A stretch of 64,000 nucleotides of DNA from a virus. The stretch is from positions 42,613 through 106,612 of the IMG/VR virus record IMGVR_UViG_3300023179_000040; one strand, given 5' to 3'. This document shows positions 18,801 to 27,694 of the stretch, piece by piece. The notes beneath the pieces are model-generated. The model had not been told where the DNA came from. It made no database searches and saw only the letters and a list, made by a program, of their open reading frames with translations. The position numbers and the translations under genes are program-made. Each line of letters opens with the position of its first letter. The first letter of the stretch is position 1.

Positions 18801-19070
18801 CCTAGAGGAGCAAAGCTATTATGTCGCTATGATAAAGATACAGGTTTTTATGAGCCTGTTAGTAAATCTGCTTTTATAGTAAAAGGATCAATTGTTCCAG
18901 GAACAAATACTGCCACTTTGGAAATGTCGTATGCTCCAGGTAAAAAACGAGGAGAACCGTATCCTACTATGTTAGTAAATTTTGATAATCCATTTGATCT
19001 ATCAACAACTAATAATAAAGGATTATTCACTTATATGAACAGCAAATGGATTTTAACTACTAGTAGGTAA
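12807..19070 (+). CDS. Giant virion protein, tail-hub/baseplate-like, with zinc-ribbon motif
   Basis: A 2087-residue protein with AGGA 11 nt before ATG. Residues about 140-205 (FKLGDFSFGGIVQSW...GYSVNIQGFESILAQ) and about 370-420 (SILDFITQITEESGYDYHI, KVHTIPR) resemble the beta-barrel and peptide segments of phage tail-hub proteins (gp27/late-control-D type), a weak similarity judged by eye. A CPFC...KYCTKCG pair at C1522, C1525, C1552 and C1555 looks like a zinc ribbon. Residues near 1330-1375 are Lys/Gln-rich and probably helical. The C-terminal 300 residues are charged with Lys/Asp-rich loops. The gene abuts the next one with a 6-nt gap, and the ribosome site of that gene overlaps this stop. 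Baseplate hub is the best guess, at moderate to low certainty. Confidence 0.65.
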   Translation: MPLCAPTGKMIAQTLFLGASISSINVSKGWSGQASQLTVSLIEDKNPVCGNAQIINNSTPPITWADNHYHTCSGIECYISTVSGAPISANTPPSEWMLPGKVYYYLDDTSNIVSKYYTDQDPGFFGNKTKINTSGDITTSEYVYDIIGSPVIFKLGDFSFGGIVQSWSRTENTSGRGYSVNIQGFESILAQSYILLSDFAGAIYAADSSNSEWGGPRNIMTSDAVYNNSIGKGNIPNVFNIYGFLESMNKGGFGGANLNENGIEVQKIVDALLVLTSSTNSNITPGSTPLLSQVGSDPDYGAPKSAFSPFGRIVVKKMQEEISSTTIGTTFKSYGVIPPDDPFITNGTNNTYCEFLLDLSELPTFPKDYRIAGPSISILDFITQITEESGYDYHISMYRLYGQNYIKVHTIPRNQQPVPNMISNTVKLLRCNGYPVSSVNTGKELNESNARTMIIGGKQQRLYQAKSLRLAYTQSSYIYNPQSKKFVDYIQISGTSKPFNHGKIKFPNPLSTHNLVVSTGINPTFTGIYNELNAIAPTGFSSNDTVWNDNLNLASNQSDMVVGNYYLSKEILPTGTMPNRFYPIYNDVISPFFGYISDTEYSIDTSAANNEFKRIRPVYFDTWTGQCIVVLKIHELPLTKVNLEGFYTDRGVGTFIVTENEIRAALAGFDNFIIYSLSKTYKNDLIEMVRRAYYDKYKKEFIDSGISTSNAEALAKDKTNWYWNLIGGNIAGLYGQPSAISPDEGDGSHEIDEDAIQDLQLIHSFVSKLGEFYGKKYMVSAPRLRAYKDDQYADITVSTNIGDAYVFQGGGNLYYNYEPTNDGAWEEYGNIIDDTMVVGGNDWYNLTDDSGKIKPIIGYNANNTIDIVRQKLCEFSKNNLNTYIDNKSNDPFWNYEAYEYLKSIAKSDCLKFTLESLDLSSLDSSDYIIKTVRSSNANSRPTNNRGNVNWNVTTARDAWGSGIPTTGTNYDLMQKLYLNTSIEEGFTFLDPINLRGAKIIVDAPSIKLNSTQAEIDKDPNRTVISTVAMEDLSIYLHKTHPSKRNKHWIKYMLYYTGDINYEALISDQGVAAPDIVGSEASSNMRSSNFVEIAPKVAHPFFVGIPIKINQYSYGPWTNYPSHVSNIFPSGTYVNISDTFPSTCVSSGISGISVANTIDNWITPTKILVDPDLVPWNYGGSALLDRAALNIIEKDLNYQSILETAQIDLVGLPYFGLGMTFSYDALTPPILSLNSKTISYTDIKGPSFDSASLTPITGGYPIGIFDLPTTTTTTKNFNIKSISGTYSNTNGGPLITNIQTSIGQGGVTTTYTFRTYTAKVGLFNKLSNDKLKRFYQQNFKRNKQLAKINQQTQNLGSVQQRTIDNLRFNKAELSSESFRSKLFGWSPSTVLIAQAHPYLRDVEQPPISGNELYAQTLIMDETPGIGSPAIAYSIPESKDIGVTGVFTVGRFTTSDLSIPVLSDATTLNTSVGLYELKEVNAQLKKQYGLQSVMSLDGIFSPISFYPTLKNSTFHYGLYDTSMCPFCSGTKNINVTAYKRDPTTLNSIAYKKYCTKCGRVDQNNIDTLKGSATTTAGSQSIETLPPYIVSSGTDISILKEFKSLAGSTSTATITTSTSSVGGAGVSIPINLVTLNPIIVPYGNFRNLNAQNYTGIHPDGSGVHGILSYPNGGTRYFHDRCRHSIGIVGRGAVRNELKIYKNQNKLVQNHHPDYYNDDLLLYEKLNKLGQPKTYQMNQRFLGLRGPLSMHSWGYDLEGYPVPNAADEPYEIDTNGEPLRFKLKLKDGYPKKTAYKNLTDGALYMYPLNESGNAPQTYAKEYVKKPRTKPEKQTIIVPDQDAPIEFTVTDDTEVLEYIYEDDMTQTGFSAGVTGMGTDRTAGYQGSVVSKTQKLGSDGKWTEKKKLKDFYLNWGERPDLWPVGPIDLRWDSNRRVWTMKSSEAATIYKMVYVTLEEDLMKDDDVDDTYPARGFLDDLEYSTQPLASGLRRLVFVKDRSGYTAPRGAKLLCRYDKDTGFYEPVSKSAFIVKGSIVPGTNTATLEMSYAPGKKRGEPYPTMLVNFDNPFDLSTTNNKGLFTYMNSKWILTTSR

Positions 19071-19076
19071 TCTAAG

Positions 19077-22000
19077 ATGTATTATCCAATTAATAATTTC
19101 TCTAACTGTAATATTTTTTCTAATAGCTTTTTACAAGATTTAGAATCTTATAACTTACTAAATGACAGCAATAGTGATCTACATATAGTCTATGATGGTG
19201 ATAGTATATCGTCTTCTAATTTGATCGATTTTAAGATAAATGATATGCTTTCTTTGATTCCAGAAACAAATCTGTCACTTACGAAAGATGTGTGGTTTCC
19301 TGCTATTGCTTATTATGATATTTTAAATCCATCATTAACTAGTAAATATAAGCCTGTATTTGACAAGACAATCAACTATAACCCTATTTTAGGTATAGAC
19401 TCCATGATTGTATTTCAACCAAAATTTAAAAATTGGACTATGACTATCAATGGTGAGACACAAAAAAACATGGTTTGTAATTGGCATATTAATTCTATAC
19501 TATCAAATGTAGAAGCCAGATATGGAATAATGTATTGGTATAAATATACTGACTATGGACGTCAGCAAAATTTTAATTATGCCGATTTATCGAATCATAC
19601 TAAATTTACTTTAGATTTTAATATTACCTATGGCCCGAGTAATGCCTTAAAGACCATATCGGCTAATTCTGTTTTAGAAAAATATGATAACACATACATT
19701 AAACTTCCAGAAACTTATAGAGCAAAAATAGAGTCTGGATCGGATGTCAATTCTGACAGTAATCCTATTTCATTTGGTCCTTCTTGGCCATTATTGGCCA
19801 TTTCTGATATAAATACAAATAATTGGCAAAGTCAATGTAAAATTATTAAAGATAGTATTTTTAGTCGTAACAATACTAATTTAGATATATATATCAGTAA
19901 TGGAGATTGTTTTTCTTATTATGAAAGCTACGCAGATAGATTGAGAAGTATGGCAGCCAGTATGCCGACAAAAACCTATTTATCTCATGGGCTCTTTAAT
20001 ATTTATAGAGAAATTTATCATAGATTATCTATTTCAAGACCAAAAAAATTTAATAAATCTTTATCGGTTAAACAAGCTAGATTATTACAAAAATTATCTT
20101 ATTTTTTGAGCAGTGGTCCTTTAATGGATCGAACCACCGTCGATCTTTTATTAGATGATAGTATACAACAGTCTGTTAGAGATTATATTGATAGTGATAC
20201 ATCTAGTGTAGCGTCTGAGATTACCGGATTAAAAAATATTTTGCAGACGATATATAGTAAATTTACAAATTTATCTACGTATCAATATAAGCAAACTCAA
20301 AATTTAAATTATATATTAACAAAAAAAGATCTTTTTAAGTGCTTAACACCCAAATATGGTTGTGGTTTATGGATAGATAATCCGACAACTATACAATATA
20401 AATATCCATTAAAAAATGGTCCACATTTATTATCTACTCAGAATTATACTAGCTGGTGTAAACCCAATAGTATTGTTGATTCTTCCAATGAAATTTTCTT
20501 TAATAATAGTGCTATTTCAGTAGGTAATTTACTATATCAAACTAGTATATCTACGACAGGATCAGTTGTACGCTTTGCTACTAATTTTACGAGTAATAAT
20601 ACTATTGTTGATGTACCACTTGCCGATATTTCTTTACATCAAACCAAATTAGATAAACTATTTTTAAGTTCTGGTATATATCAGCCTTGGACCGGATATG
20701 AAACAGAATTTAATCTATCGGACGTACTCGGCACCACAGATGATGCTACATATTTTTGGGAACAAATTGGCGGACCCAATTGTTTGCGATTTAATGATTA
20801 TAATAAAGATAAATCTAGTAGGGGTAGTTTTTTAAATATACGTAGATTTTTCACAAGCACTTTCGATTCTCCATCGGTATATACTAGGCAGTCCGGTACT
20901 TATTTGATTAAGTGTACCAGAAATAGTAAAGGAAGCACAGATTCTGATATTGTGATATTAACTAATGATCCCACAGGTATTCCTACTATTTCTATACCAA
21001 CAAAAATCGGTAATTCTCTTTATCCTACTATTATTTCTAGCATACCAAAAACTATAGCTTTTAATAAACAGGGTATGATTGGCATGATCTCATCTGAGAA
21101 TTATGTAGATACAGACGATATTAATGTGAGTGAAGATTTTGATGAATATGGTATAGCAAAATTTAAAGACTATAAAATTAATTTAAACGAAGGTTATCGT
21201 ATACCAGTTTTACAAACAGGTGGTTATTTTTCATTAAATATTAATCCCTCTGGACTATATACATTTTTGTCTTCTATATCTTTACAAAATATGAGGGATG
21301 AAAAGTATGAATATTGTCAATGCCCTTCTTTATACGAAGAAAAAATCCTGAGAAAACCACGCAAAGGTATAAGTTTACCAGTATTAGGTAGCAGTGATTT
21401 TACTAGAGACATAGATGCACAATATAAATTTATTTACCATAATAGAAATGGTAAAATGTTGGATGCTCCGCCGGTAGTTATTAACGTACCCACAGCATCC
21501 ACAGCATATTCTCCGAAAATACTGCCATATGGAGGATATGGAAAAGATATTGTTGATTCAATCGGTATTAATATGCCAGGACATCCAAAGCCTTTGAGTG
21601 GACTTATCCCTCCAGTAACAGGTAGTTTAGCAAATGCATTACCAATCTTAACAGAGCGTAATAATTTTGAAATGAGTGCTGATGTTAATAAAAAATTAAT
21701 ATGCCACTTAAGAGAGATACAACCAACAGGAACTAAGCATTATGTAAATATGAGCCGTGGTCATTTCCATCCTATTAGCGGATGGATCACAGATACTAAA
21801 TATATCGGTAAATCTAATGTATGGAGAAACAAGCCTTATCTTAGATCTTCTTATGAATTTGTTGGTGCTGGTTTTGCTGATATATCTCCTAAAAATACTT
21901 TTGATAATAATTTATATATTTATTCTAGTGATATTAATTTATTACCTATTATATATGAAAATATTGATCAGGATGATAAATATGGATTTTATAATATAAA

Positions 22001-25000
22001 TAGTGATCCCAAACTAGAACCAGACTTTATAATCGAAGATCAAGGATATGATGATTTTATTGATAGTGGTAGTTGTGGTAGCAATAAAACCATCTATAGA
22101 TTACCTGACTCCATAAACAATCGTACTATTAAGAGTCTCGATGTAAAAATAAATTTAATGAATCACTTTAATCCTAAAAATTTAGTGATTTGGCTGGAGG
22201 TAAAAAATACAGACAGCCCCATTAGCGGCATAGTATCTAATGATCCTACTAATTTATACATAGATAGTACAAGATATCAAAATCATTCGACATCTATGTC
22301 TGGGTATTTAAATAATTTACAGATATCTAATAGCGGTATCGATAATCTAAAAATTTATTTATTGAATCAACAGCATATTAGTAATTATAGTTTAGATTTC
22401 ACTATTAACTTTTCAGATTTTGCAGACAAATATGTTTTAGCTAATCGTTCATTATATGGCAATAATAATATTTCCTGTAATTATCTTAATAATAATAGCT
22501 TAATTACATCGACACTATCTAGTGTTTCAGGATATAATGATATAGAACTAGATAAGTTTACGAAAGCTATAAAATTTAATCAAATAAATTTAATTAATAA
22601 TAATCTATCTAAATTTAAAAATATTCCACTTAAAAATACCACGATTACACTTAAAATAGCAAATATAGAACCCCTGGAACACACATACTCTGTATTAGAC
22701 AATTTGAATAATCATAATAATCTATTGGGCCTTAATACTACCGAAAGACACAGGGTTTCTGGACAATTAAGAGACAGTATTTGTAAATGGTCTGTGGTTG
22801 TACACACATCATCGACAACAAGATCTAGTACTCAGGGTATAGATGCTTATATAGACTATAATGGTAGTATATCAAATATTATACCAACAGGAGAATATCT
22901 AAATAGCCAGACCAATAAATTTGATCCTAATATAGGATATGCCGGAAATAGTAATTATCTGCCTACTAATATTAGTGGTTATGATTTTATAGGAGATTTT
23001 TCTGATAAAAATTTTCTTATACCACTAGTTAATATTAATGCTCCATATAATTATTTAGCTAATATTTCTGAATGTTTTTATAATGATCCTAATATACCAA
23101 GATTAATTTCTAATTTTCCGCCACAATTCCCATCGCTATTGGGATATTTGGTTATGGGTGTAGGGGCGGCTTCTCTTGCCGGTTTCGGTTTAGCCGGCGC
23201 TATGGCAGGATTAGCCTTGATAGGCCAGGCATTAAGTCAAGGAGGTAGAAATGATCCTATCATTAATTTTCTAATAGATAGTAGAAACTATAATCAAACA
23301 GCAGTAAGTAATGCTCAATTTTATAAGCCAGTATATTCATCAGAAAATTATGGATATGGAGATAGGGCTATAGTGGCTGTAAGTCAAGATGGGGCATTAT
23401 GGTATAATGTAGAAGTACCTATTTTTAGATATTCAAATACTCCTCTAGTAGCCAAGAATATATATAAATATATTAAGTTAAATAATAATGCTCCAAATAT
23501 TTTAAGTAAATTTAATTTTAAGGTCCTTACAGATCAAAAGGATTTAGATTTAGCCTATTGTATTGGAACTATTTCTGAAGATATAGAAAGCGACGATTAT
23601 CAACCTGACAATTTTTATTTAAGTTTAAAAACTAATGATATAGTATATTTAGATAATCAAAATTCTGATAGAGATAATGGCTACTATTGTGTTAATTTAG
23701 TTCCTAATACTGATAGATCATCAACAATAGATTCTTGGTATAAAATTCCTTCTAGAAATTCTGTACATTTTTTATCTTACAATAATGTTGGTAGCGGATT
23801 ATTTAATAGCATAAATAGTTCTGGTACTATCAAAAATAATATTATTATTGATGGTATACGGGCTTATAATTTTTTTGATATTGGCGAAACAGCCACCCTG
23901 TCCGAACCATTAGGGGCGTCTGTTAGTATTACAGATAAATCTATTATTGCTACTCGAACAGGACAAAAAACCATTTTAACTTTGTCATCTGGATTAAAAT
24001 TAAAAGCTGATGCTCAAATTTTTAAAGCAGACAGCGCTGCTAATGTTATTTTCTTATATAAAGATTCTGTATCTAGCGTGGCGGGAGACACTGTTCCTAT
24101 TAATCAGTGGGCTTCTGATAGTAAAAAGTCTTTTGATAGTAAATCTAAAGATACTGAAATCAGACTTAGCTGTATAGGAGAAGGAAGTATTGGGTGGGGA
24201 ACAGATAGTATTTTCCCAGAAACAGTTTCATGGCTAAAGCCCCAAGAACAAAATAACAACAACGCCGATATAAATAATCATAACAATGATATTATAAATA
24301 TAAATAATTTAGCTATTATTACTGGTGAAGTAGTTCAATATATCACTGCTGGTCCTACTAAATTCAGTTTAGACGGAACAATTTCTGATAGAGACATAAA
24401 AGATAGAATTAAGGCATCATTATATAGTTTTGATAATATTGGATTATCATTCAACGATATTTCTAGTATATCAAATAGTGATAATATTATTATAAATACT
24501 ATACTTAAAAGAGGTTATCAGACATCATATCCAGATCAAAAAAATAAAATATTTATTGATTTAAAATCTGATGAATTTATTAATATACCAGAATCTGGAT
24601 CTATAGTGCTTGATCAAGATAATTTATATTACAAGTCTATTAAATTTTTAGATTCTGACATCACAACCATAAAAAATAGATTAACAGATTTGTTGTCTGT
24701 TGATAATGATTTTAATCCTGGTTCGATAAGCGATATATATACTATCAATAGTATTGATAATTGTCAAAAATATTATAACTCTTTAAGTGATGATCCTGAA
24801 CAATGTTATCAAGCGAATAGAAGTACTGTGCTTGTTTGTAATAAACTAAAAGCAGAAAAAAGATTAAAAGAACTATATAAAGAAAAATATGATCTTGATA
24901 TGGCATTAATGCTTAATAGCAGTGGTATACAAATGCCCCATATAAGCGGGTCTATAGTAAACTCATTACCCACTGGCATAACGATCAAATATACGGAAAA

Positions 25001-25820
25001 TACCAATTTATATTGGATACATATAGACCCAAATCAAAAATGTTCCATCAATGACGAACTTACAGTTAAAGTCCTAACAAAAACTAACGTGTACGCTGTA
25101 CCAGTAACTGACACATTTGTGCCATCTAATATGATTACGCCAAATTATGATGAAGCATCAAATTTTGTGTCTGGTGTTAATGTTACTACTAAATGGAATG
25201 GATATGAAACCGAATATACGATACCAGATAGTATTGTTCAGAGAGAAAAGAATAATATCGCTACAAAATATTCTAGTCTAGACTGGACAGAAGATGATGA
25301 AATTTTTGTTTATGGGCAGGCCCCAGTACAAGAAGATAGAACTAATAGTAAAAAAGTTATGATCTGCCCTAATACATCTAGAGATTATATTATACAGCTC
25401 AAAGAGACTTATATTAGACCACCATGCAGATATACTGGTCCGATTTCTGGAGTTATAGATTTTAGTCAAAATGATCTTAAATTAAAATTTAGAAATCTAC
25501 CAAGAAAACTGAAAAGTGTAGACTCTGAAATGTATCAAAGATACACATATGATACTAGGGGTAATTTAGTAAAAGATACTTCATTCTTTGCTAATGTAGG
25601 CCAGATAGCAAATAATTTTGTTTGTTGGCAATGTTTTAATACTAGTGGTATTTATGTAACGGGTATACCACCATACTTTATAGCAGCCAACGAAATGAGG
25701 TATCGCTCATTCTTTGGTAGTATAGACGGCATAGAGCACAAGAATACCTTTGTATCAGATTCCAAAGAGGACTGGGAATGGATACCATACGAGTATTATC
25801 AGCCTACGGGCGTTATTTAG
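19077..25820 (+). CDS. Giant virion structural protein with one hydrophobic segment
   Basis: A 2247-residue protein starting 6 nt after the preceding stop; AGG in the overlap acts as ribosome site. Mostly beta-rich Asn/Ser/Ile/Tyr sequence. A PKD-like stretch occurs around residues 560-640 (WEQIGGPN...SGTYLIKCTRNS...DSDIVILTND). A Gly/Ala/Leu-rich hydrophobic segment lies at about residues 1352-1386 (GYLVMGVGAASLAG and onward) and could be a membrane-active helix or a buried hinge. A basic, helical stretch near 1890-1925 contains ERLKELYKEKYDLD-like sequence. It is the last rightward gene. Its TAG (25818-25820) overlaps the end of the first leftward gene. Tail or baseplate role is inferred from size and position. 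It lacks the helical heptad character expected of a tape measure. Confidence 0.65.
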   Translation: MYYPINNFSNCNIFSNSFLQDLESYNLLNDSNSDLHIVYDGDSISSSNLIDFKINDMLSLIPETNLSLTKDVWFPAIAYYDILNPSLTSKYKPVFDKTINYNPILGIDSMIVFQPKFKNWTMTINGETQKNMVCNWHINSILSNVEARYGIMYWYKYTDYGRQQNFNYADLSNHTKFTLDFNITYGPSNALKTISANSVLEKYDNTYIKLPETYRAKIESGSDVNSDSNPISFGPSWPLLAISDINTNNWQSQCKIIKDSIFSRNNTNLDIYISNGDCFSYYESYADRLRSMAASMPTKTYLSHGLFNIYREIYHRLSISRPKKFNKSLSVKQARLLQKLSYFLSSGPLMDRTTVDLLLDDSIQQSVRDYIDSDTSSVASEITGLKNILQTIYSKFTNLSTYQYKQTQNLNYILTKKDLFKCLTPKYGCGLWIDNPTTIQYKYPLKNGPHLLSTQNYTSWCKPNSIVDSSNEIFFNNSAISVGNLLYQTSISTTGSVVRFATNFTSNNTIVDVPLADISLHQTKLDKLFLSSGIYQPWTGYETEFNLSDVLGTTDDATYFWEQIGGPNCLRFNDYNKDKSSRGSFLNIRRFFTSTFDSPSVYTRQSGTYLIKCTRNSKGSTDSDIVILTNDPTGIPTISIPTKIGNSLYPTIISSIPKTIAFNKQGMIGMISSENYVDTDDINVSEDFDEYGIAKFKDYKINLNEGYRIPVLQTGGYFSLNINPSGLYTFLSSISLQNMRDEKYEYCQCPSLYEEKILRKPRKGISLPVLGSSDFTRDIDAQYKFIYHNRNGKMLDAPPVVINVPTASTAYSPKILPYGGYGKDIVDSIGINMPGHPKPLSGLIPPVTGSLANALPILTERNNFEMSADVNKKLICHLREIQPTGTKHYVNMSRGHFHPISGWITDTKYIGKSNVWRNKPYLRSSYEFVGAGFADISPKNTFDNNLYIYSSDINLLPIIYENIDQDDKYGFYNINSDPKLEPDFIIEDQGYDDFIDSGSCGSNKTIYRLPDSINNRTIKSLDVKINLMNHFNPKNLVIWLEVKNTDSPISGIVSNDPTNLYIDSTRYQNHSTSMSGYLNNLQISNSGIDNLKIYLLNQQHISNYSLDFTINFSDFADKYVLANRSLYGNNNISCNYLNNNSLITSTLSSVSGYNDIELDKFTKAIKFNQINLINNNLSKFKNIPLKNTTITLKIANIEPLEHTYSVLDNLNNHNNLLGLNTTERHRVSGQLRDSICKWSVVVHTSSTTRSSTQGIDAYIDYNGSISNIIPTGEYLNSQTNKFDPNIGYAGNSNYLPTNISGYDFIGDFSDKNFLIPLVNINAPYNYLANISECFYNDPNIPRLISNFPPQFPSLLGYLVMGVGAASLAGFGLAGAMAGLALIGQALSQGGRNDPIINFLIDSRNYNQTAVSNAQFYKPVYSSENYGYGDRAIVAVSQDGALWYNVEVPIFRYSNTPLVAKNIYKYIKLNNNAPNILSKFNFKVLTDQKDLDLAYCIGTISEDIESDDYQPDNFYLSLKTNDIVYLDNQNSDRDNGYYCVNLVPNTDRSSTIDSWYKIPSRNSVHFLSYNNVGSGLFNSINSSGTIKNNIIIDGIRAYNFFDIGETATLSEPLGASVSITDKSIIATRTGQKTILTLSSGLKLKADAQIFKADSAANVIFLYKDSVSSVAGDTVPINQWASDSKKSFDSKSKDTEIRLSCIGEGSIGWGTDSIFPETVSWLKPQEQNNNNADINNHNNDIININNLAIITGEVVQYITAGPTKFSLDGTISDRDIKDRIKASLYSFDNIGLSFNDISSISNSDNIIINTILKRGYQTSYPDQKNKIFIDLKSDEFINIPESGSIVLDQDNLYYKSIKFLDSDITTIKNRLTDLLSVDNDFNPGSISDIYTINSIDNCQKYYNSLSDDPEQCYQANRSTVLVCNKLKAEKRLKELYKEKYDLDMALMLNSSGIQMPHISGSIVNSLPTGITIKYTENTNLYWIHIDPNQKCSINDELTVKVLTKTNVYAVPVTDTFVPSNMITPNYDEASNFVSGVNVTTKWNGYETEYTIPDSIVQREKNNIATKYSSLDWTEDDEIFVYGQAPVQEDRTNSKKVMICPNTSRDYIIQLKETYIRPPCRYTGPISGVIDFSQNDLKLKFRNLPRKLKSVDSEMYQRYTYDTRGNLVKDTSFFANVGQIANNFVCWQCFNTSGIYVTGIPPYFIAANEMRYRSFFGSIDGIEHKNTFVSDSKEDWEWIPYEYYQPTGVI

Positions 25821-26145
25821 ACGAGTCTTTATTCCACTTGTGCCAGCCTTTATTTGGCAAATAGTTATTCTCATCATCTTTTCTTTTAGGAAATAGAGTA
25901 CCACCCTTTTTGTGTTGTCCAAAAGATAATATTGCTCCGCATTTGATATCTGTGCATCTTAGCTCATAATAATCATTGCTATCAACATTTCTCACTATAA
26001 ACTTAATATTTATGCCGCCACATAGACCGCAACGATCTTCTGAAAAAATTTCTTGTATTGTCGCAAGTTCTTTGAAAACTTCTTTTTGTCCATCAGCTTC
26101 TATTTCAAATGATAATTTATCATTAGCGGTATATTTGACTTTCAT
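25813..26145 (-). CDS. Small zinc-ribbon protein
   Basis: A 110-residue protein with a CGLCGG...CTDIKCGA zinc-ribbon (two Cys pairs about 22 residues apart). The N-terminal half is a charged beta/helix segment (KVKYTANDKLSFEIEADG). The C terminus is basic and contains KGWHKW. It lies 3 nt behind the putative annealing protein gene and is the last gene of the leftward arm, ending in an 8-bp convergent overlap with the giant virion gene. Similar zinc-ribbon proteins often accompany phage recombination genes, so a nucleic-acid-binding partner of the upstream protein is a reasonable guess. No enzyme motif. Confidence 0.6.
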   Translation of the reverse strand: MKVKYTANDKLSFEIEADGQKEVFKELATIQEIFSEDRCGLCGGINIKFIVRNVDSNDYYELRCTDIKCGAILSFGQHKKGGTLFPKRKDDENNYLPNKGWHKWNKDSSK

Positions 26146-26148
26146 AGT

Positions 26149-26886
26149 TTATTTCCATTCATTGTTAAAGCCCAATAATTCGCTCGGAATCTTAGACATA
26201 TCCTGTTGATATTGAGATAGTAGTCTTATCACAGACACCGCATCATCATGATTTAACGAGTATATGTTTTTTGATTCCAAAGAATTATTTTCTAAAAGTT
26301 TGGTTACATTTATATTAAGTCTTTTTGACAATACGTCAATAAAATTAATTTGATTATTTGTTATTTTAGATACAGAATTTTCATCTGGATGATCTTCTAT
26401 ATCTTTAGCCAATTCTTCAGCTGCTACTACTTTTCTTAGCTTAAGAGCTCTTCTTAGTGCTCTACCTTCTGCTCGTGTTTCGGCTACCGCTACAGGATGA
26501 TTACGATATACTTTATCGCAATTACCCCAATAAACGTCCGCAGAGCCATCCACTGTCACGGTATTTAATTCATTGATGGTGGACCCTGTGTCTTTTAAAT
26601 AAAAGCATAGGGAGTGTACCACAGTGGCCCTTTTTTCATTATCCGGTGATGGAGCTTGTACAACTTGGCTGGTTGATGATAATATTTGGCAATTTAATGC
26701 TATTTCAAATATGCGCCTAAGACCGTCAGTGGTTGGATTACCAGAAATTTTTTCATCATCCGCCAACAAAGATAACACATGGTCTGTCCAGGCTATATCG
26801 TTCGGTGTTATCTTGATAGTCTCCTGAACATTTTCTGATTGTGGTTCGGTATTTGATACTGCATTTTCTTTTTTAGATTTTGCCAT
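26149..26886 (-). CDS. Putative single-strand annealing protein (Erf/Rad52-like)
   Basis: A 245-residue protein with AGAGGA ahead of the ATG. The central region runs from a beta-rich segment (ATVVHSLCFYLKD, GSADVYWG) into PVAVAETRAEGRALRRALKLR (AETRAxGRALR core), a pattern typical of Erf/Sak/Rad52-type phage annealing proteins. The C-terminal 60 residues (ITNNQINFIDVLSKRLNI...AVSVIRLLSQ) resemble the small helical C-terminal domain common in that group. It would anneal single-stranded DNA during phage recombination. It is preceded by a nuclease gene and followed by a zinc-ribbon gene, consistent with a recombination module. The assignment is by motif pattern only; another nucleic-acid-binding protein is possible. 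Confidence 0.5.
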   Translation of the reverse strand: MAKSKKENAVSNTEPQSENVQETIKITPNDIAWTDHVLSLLADDEKISGNPTTDGLRRIFEIALNCQILSSTSQVVQAPSPDNEKRATVVHSLCFYLKDTGSTINELNTVTVDGSADVYWGNCDKVYRNHPVAVAETRAEGRALRRALKLRKVVAAEELAKDIEDHPDENSVSKITNNQINFIDVLSKRLNINVTKLLENNSLESKNIYSLNHDDAVSVIRLLSQYQQDMSKIPSELLGFNNEWK

Positions 26887-27694
26887 TATAATCCTCTATA
26901 ATAAATGTCCTATTGTCTGCGGATGGAAAATTAGTAGATATATTCTTTAATATGTCTGATAGTTGGGAATAAATCAGATTTGCTCTAGTTACTGAAAAAT
27001 CTTTAGTTTGTTTAATCCTGATCAAAGCCATTCCTTTGCCAAGTAGAAGACCCTCTTTTTTACTATCATATGTTTGATTCTTTTTGAGTACTTCTTCACC
27101 CCACACCGGCAAAAAATGAGATGGTCCATCTACCTCTATGGCCGTATTCATGGTAGGTAGGAACAGATCTATTTGCAACTTTGTATTTGATAAGGTTTGT
27201 TCTTTATGAAAATCTACTTTATAGCCATTACTGATTAATTTATCTAATAGAAATCTTTCAAGTTTTGATCCAACTTTACTAGAATTCCTTACGGCCTGAT
27301 TAGCTTTTTTAATCATGTTTTGTTTAGTGTCTTCATCCATCTGATCCCATAGTTCTTTACTTTTATTTTTTCTATTTGCTAATTCTTGATCATCCAATGA
27401 ATCCCATGATTTTAATACTCCTTTACCAATTTTGGCCTTCTCAGAGTCCGAACGCTTACTACCTTTGGTCGGATGCTTATGTTTTCCAGTGCTTAGTGCA
27501 TTTTTTTGTGCATTAGATTTGTCTCGTATAGGTATTTTAAAGCTAATAGCATCTCTACGGACTTTATTGGCATATGTATTATATGACGCTGCTATATCGG
27601 CAAAACTATTTTTTTGTTTAATATATAGTTCTCTGATAAGCTGTTCTTTTTGTATTTTAGATAGTAGATTATAAGATTTCGGATAATTTGTCAT
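26873..27694 (-). CDS. HTH plus Vsr/PD-(D/E)XK-type endonuclease
   Basis: About 273 residues from the ATG at 27694, which is 10 nt after GGAG; an in-frame TTG lies 6 nt earlier. The N terminus (EQLIRELYIKQKNSFADIAASYNTYANKVRRD) is a helix-turn-helix. A basic middle (KGSKRSDSEKAKIG) resembles DNA-binding linkers (NUMOD3-like) of homing endonucleases. The C-terminal domain (GSKLERFLLDKLISNGY...LQIDLFLPTMNTAIEVDGPSHF...LIRIKQ) has the D...E-x-DG...H arrangement of the Vsr/DUF559 branch of PD-(D/E)XK nucleases. It could be a free-standing homing nuclease or a repair/recombination enzyme. It sits between the glycan block and the annealing protein and overlaps both neighbours. Confidence 0.65.
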   Translation of the reverse strand: MTNYPKSYNLLSKIQKEQLIRELYIKQKNSFADIAASYNTYANKVRRDAISFKIPIRDKSNAQKNALSTGKHKHPTKGSKRSDSEKAKIGKGVLKSWDSLDDQELANRKNKSKELWDQMDEDTKQNMIKKANQAVRNSSKVGSKLERFLLDKLISNGYKVDFHKEQTLSNTKLQIDLFLPTMNTAIEVDGPSHFLPVWGEEVLKKNQTYDSKKEGLLLGKGMALIRIKQTKDFSVTRANLIYSQLSDILKNISTNFPSADNRTFIIEDYNGKI

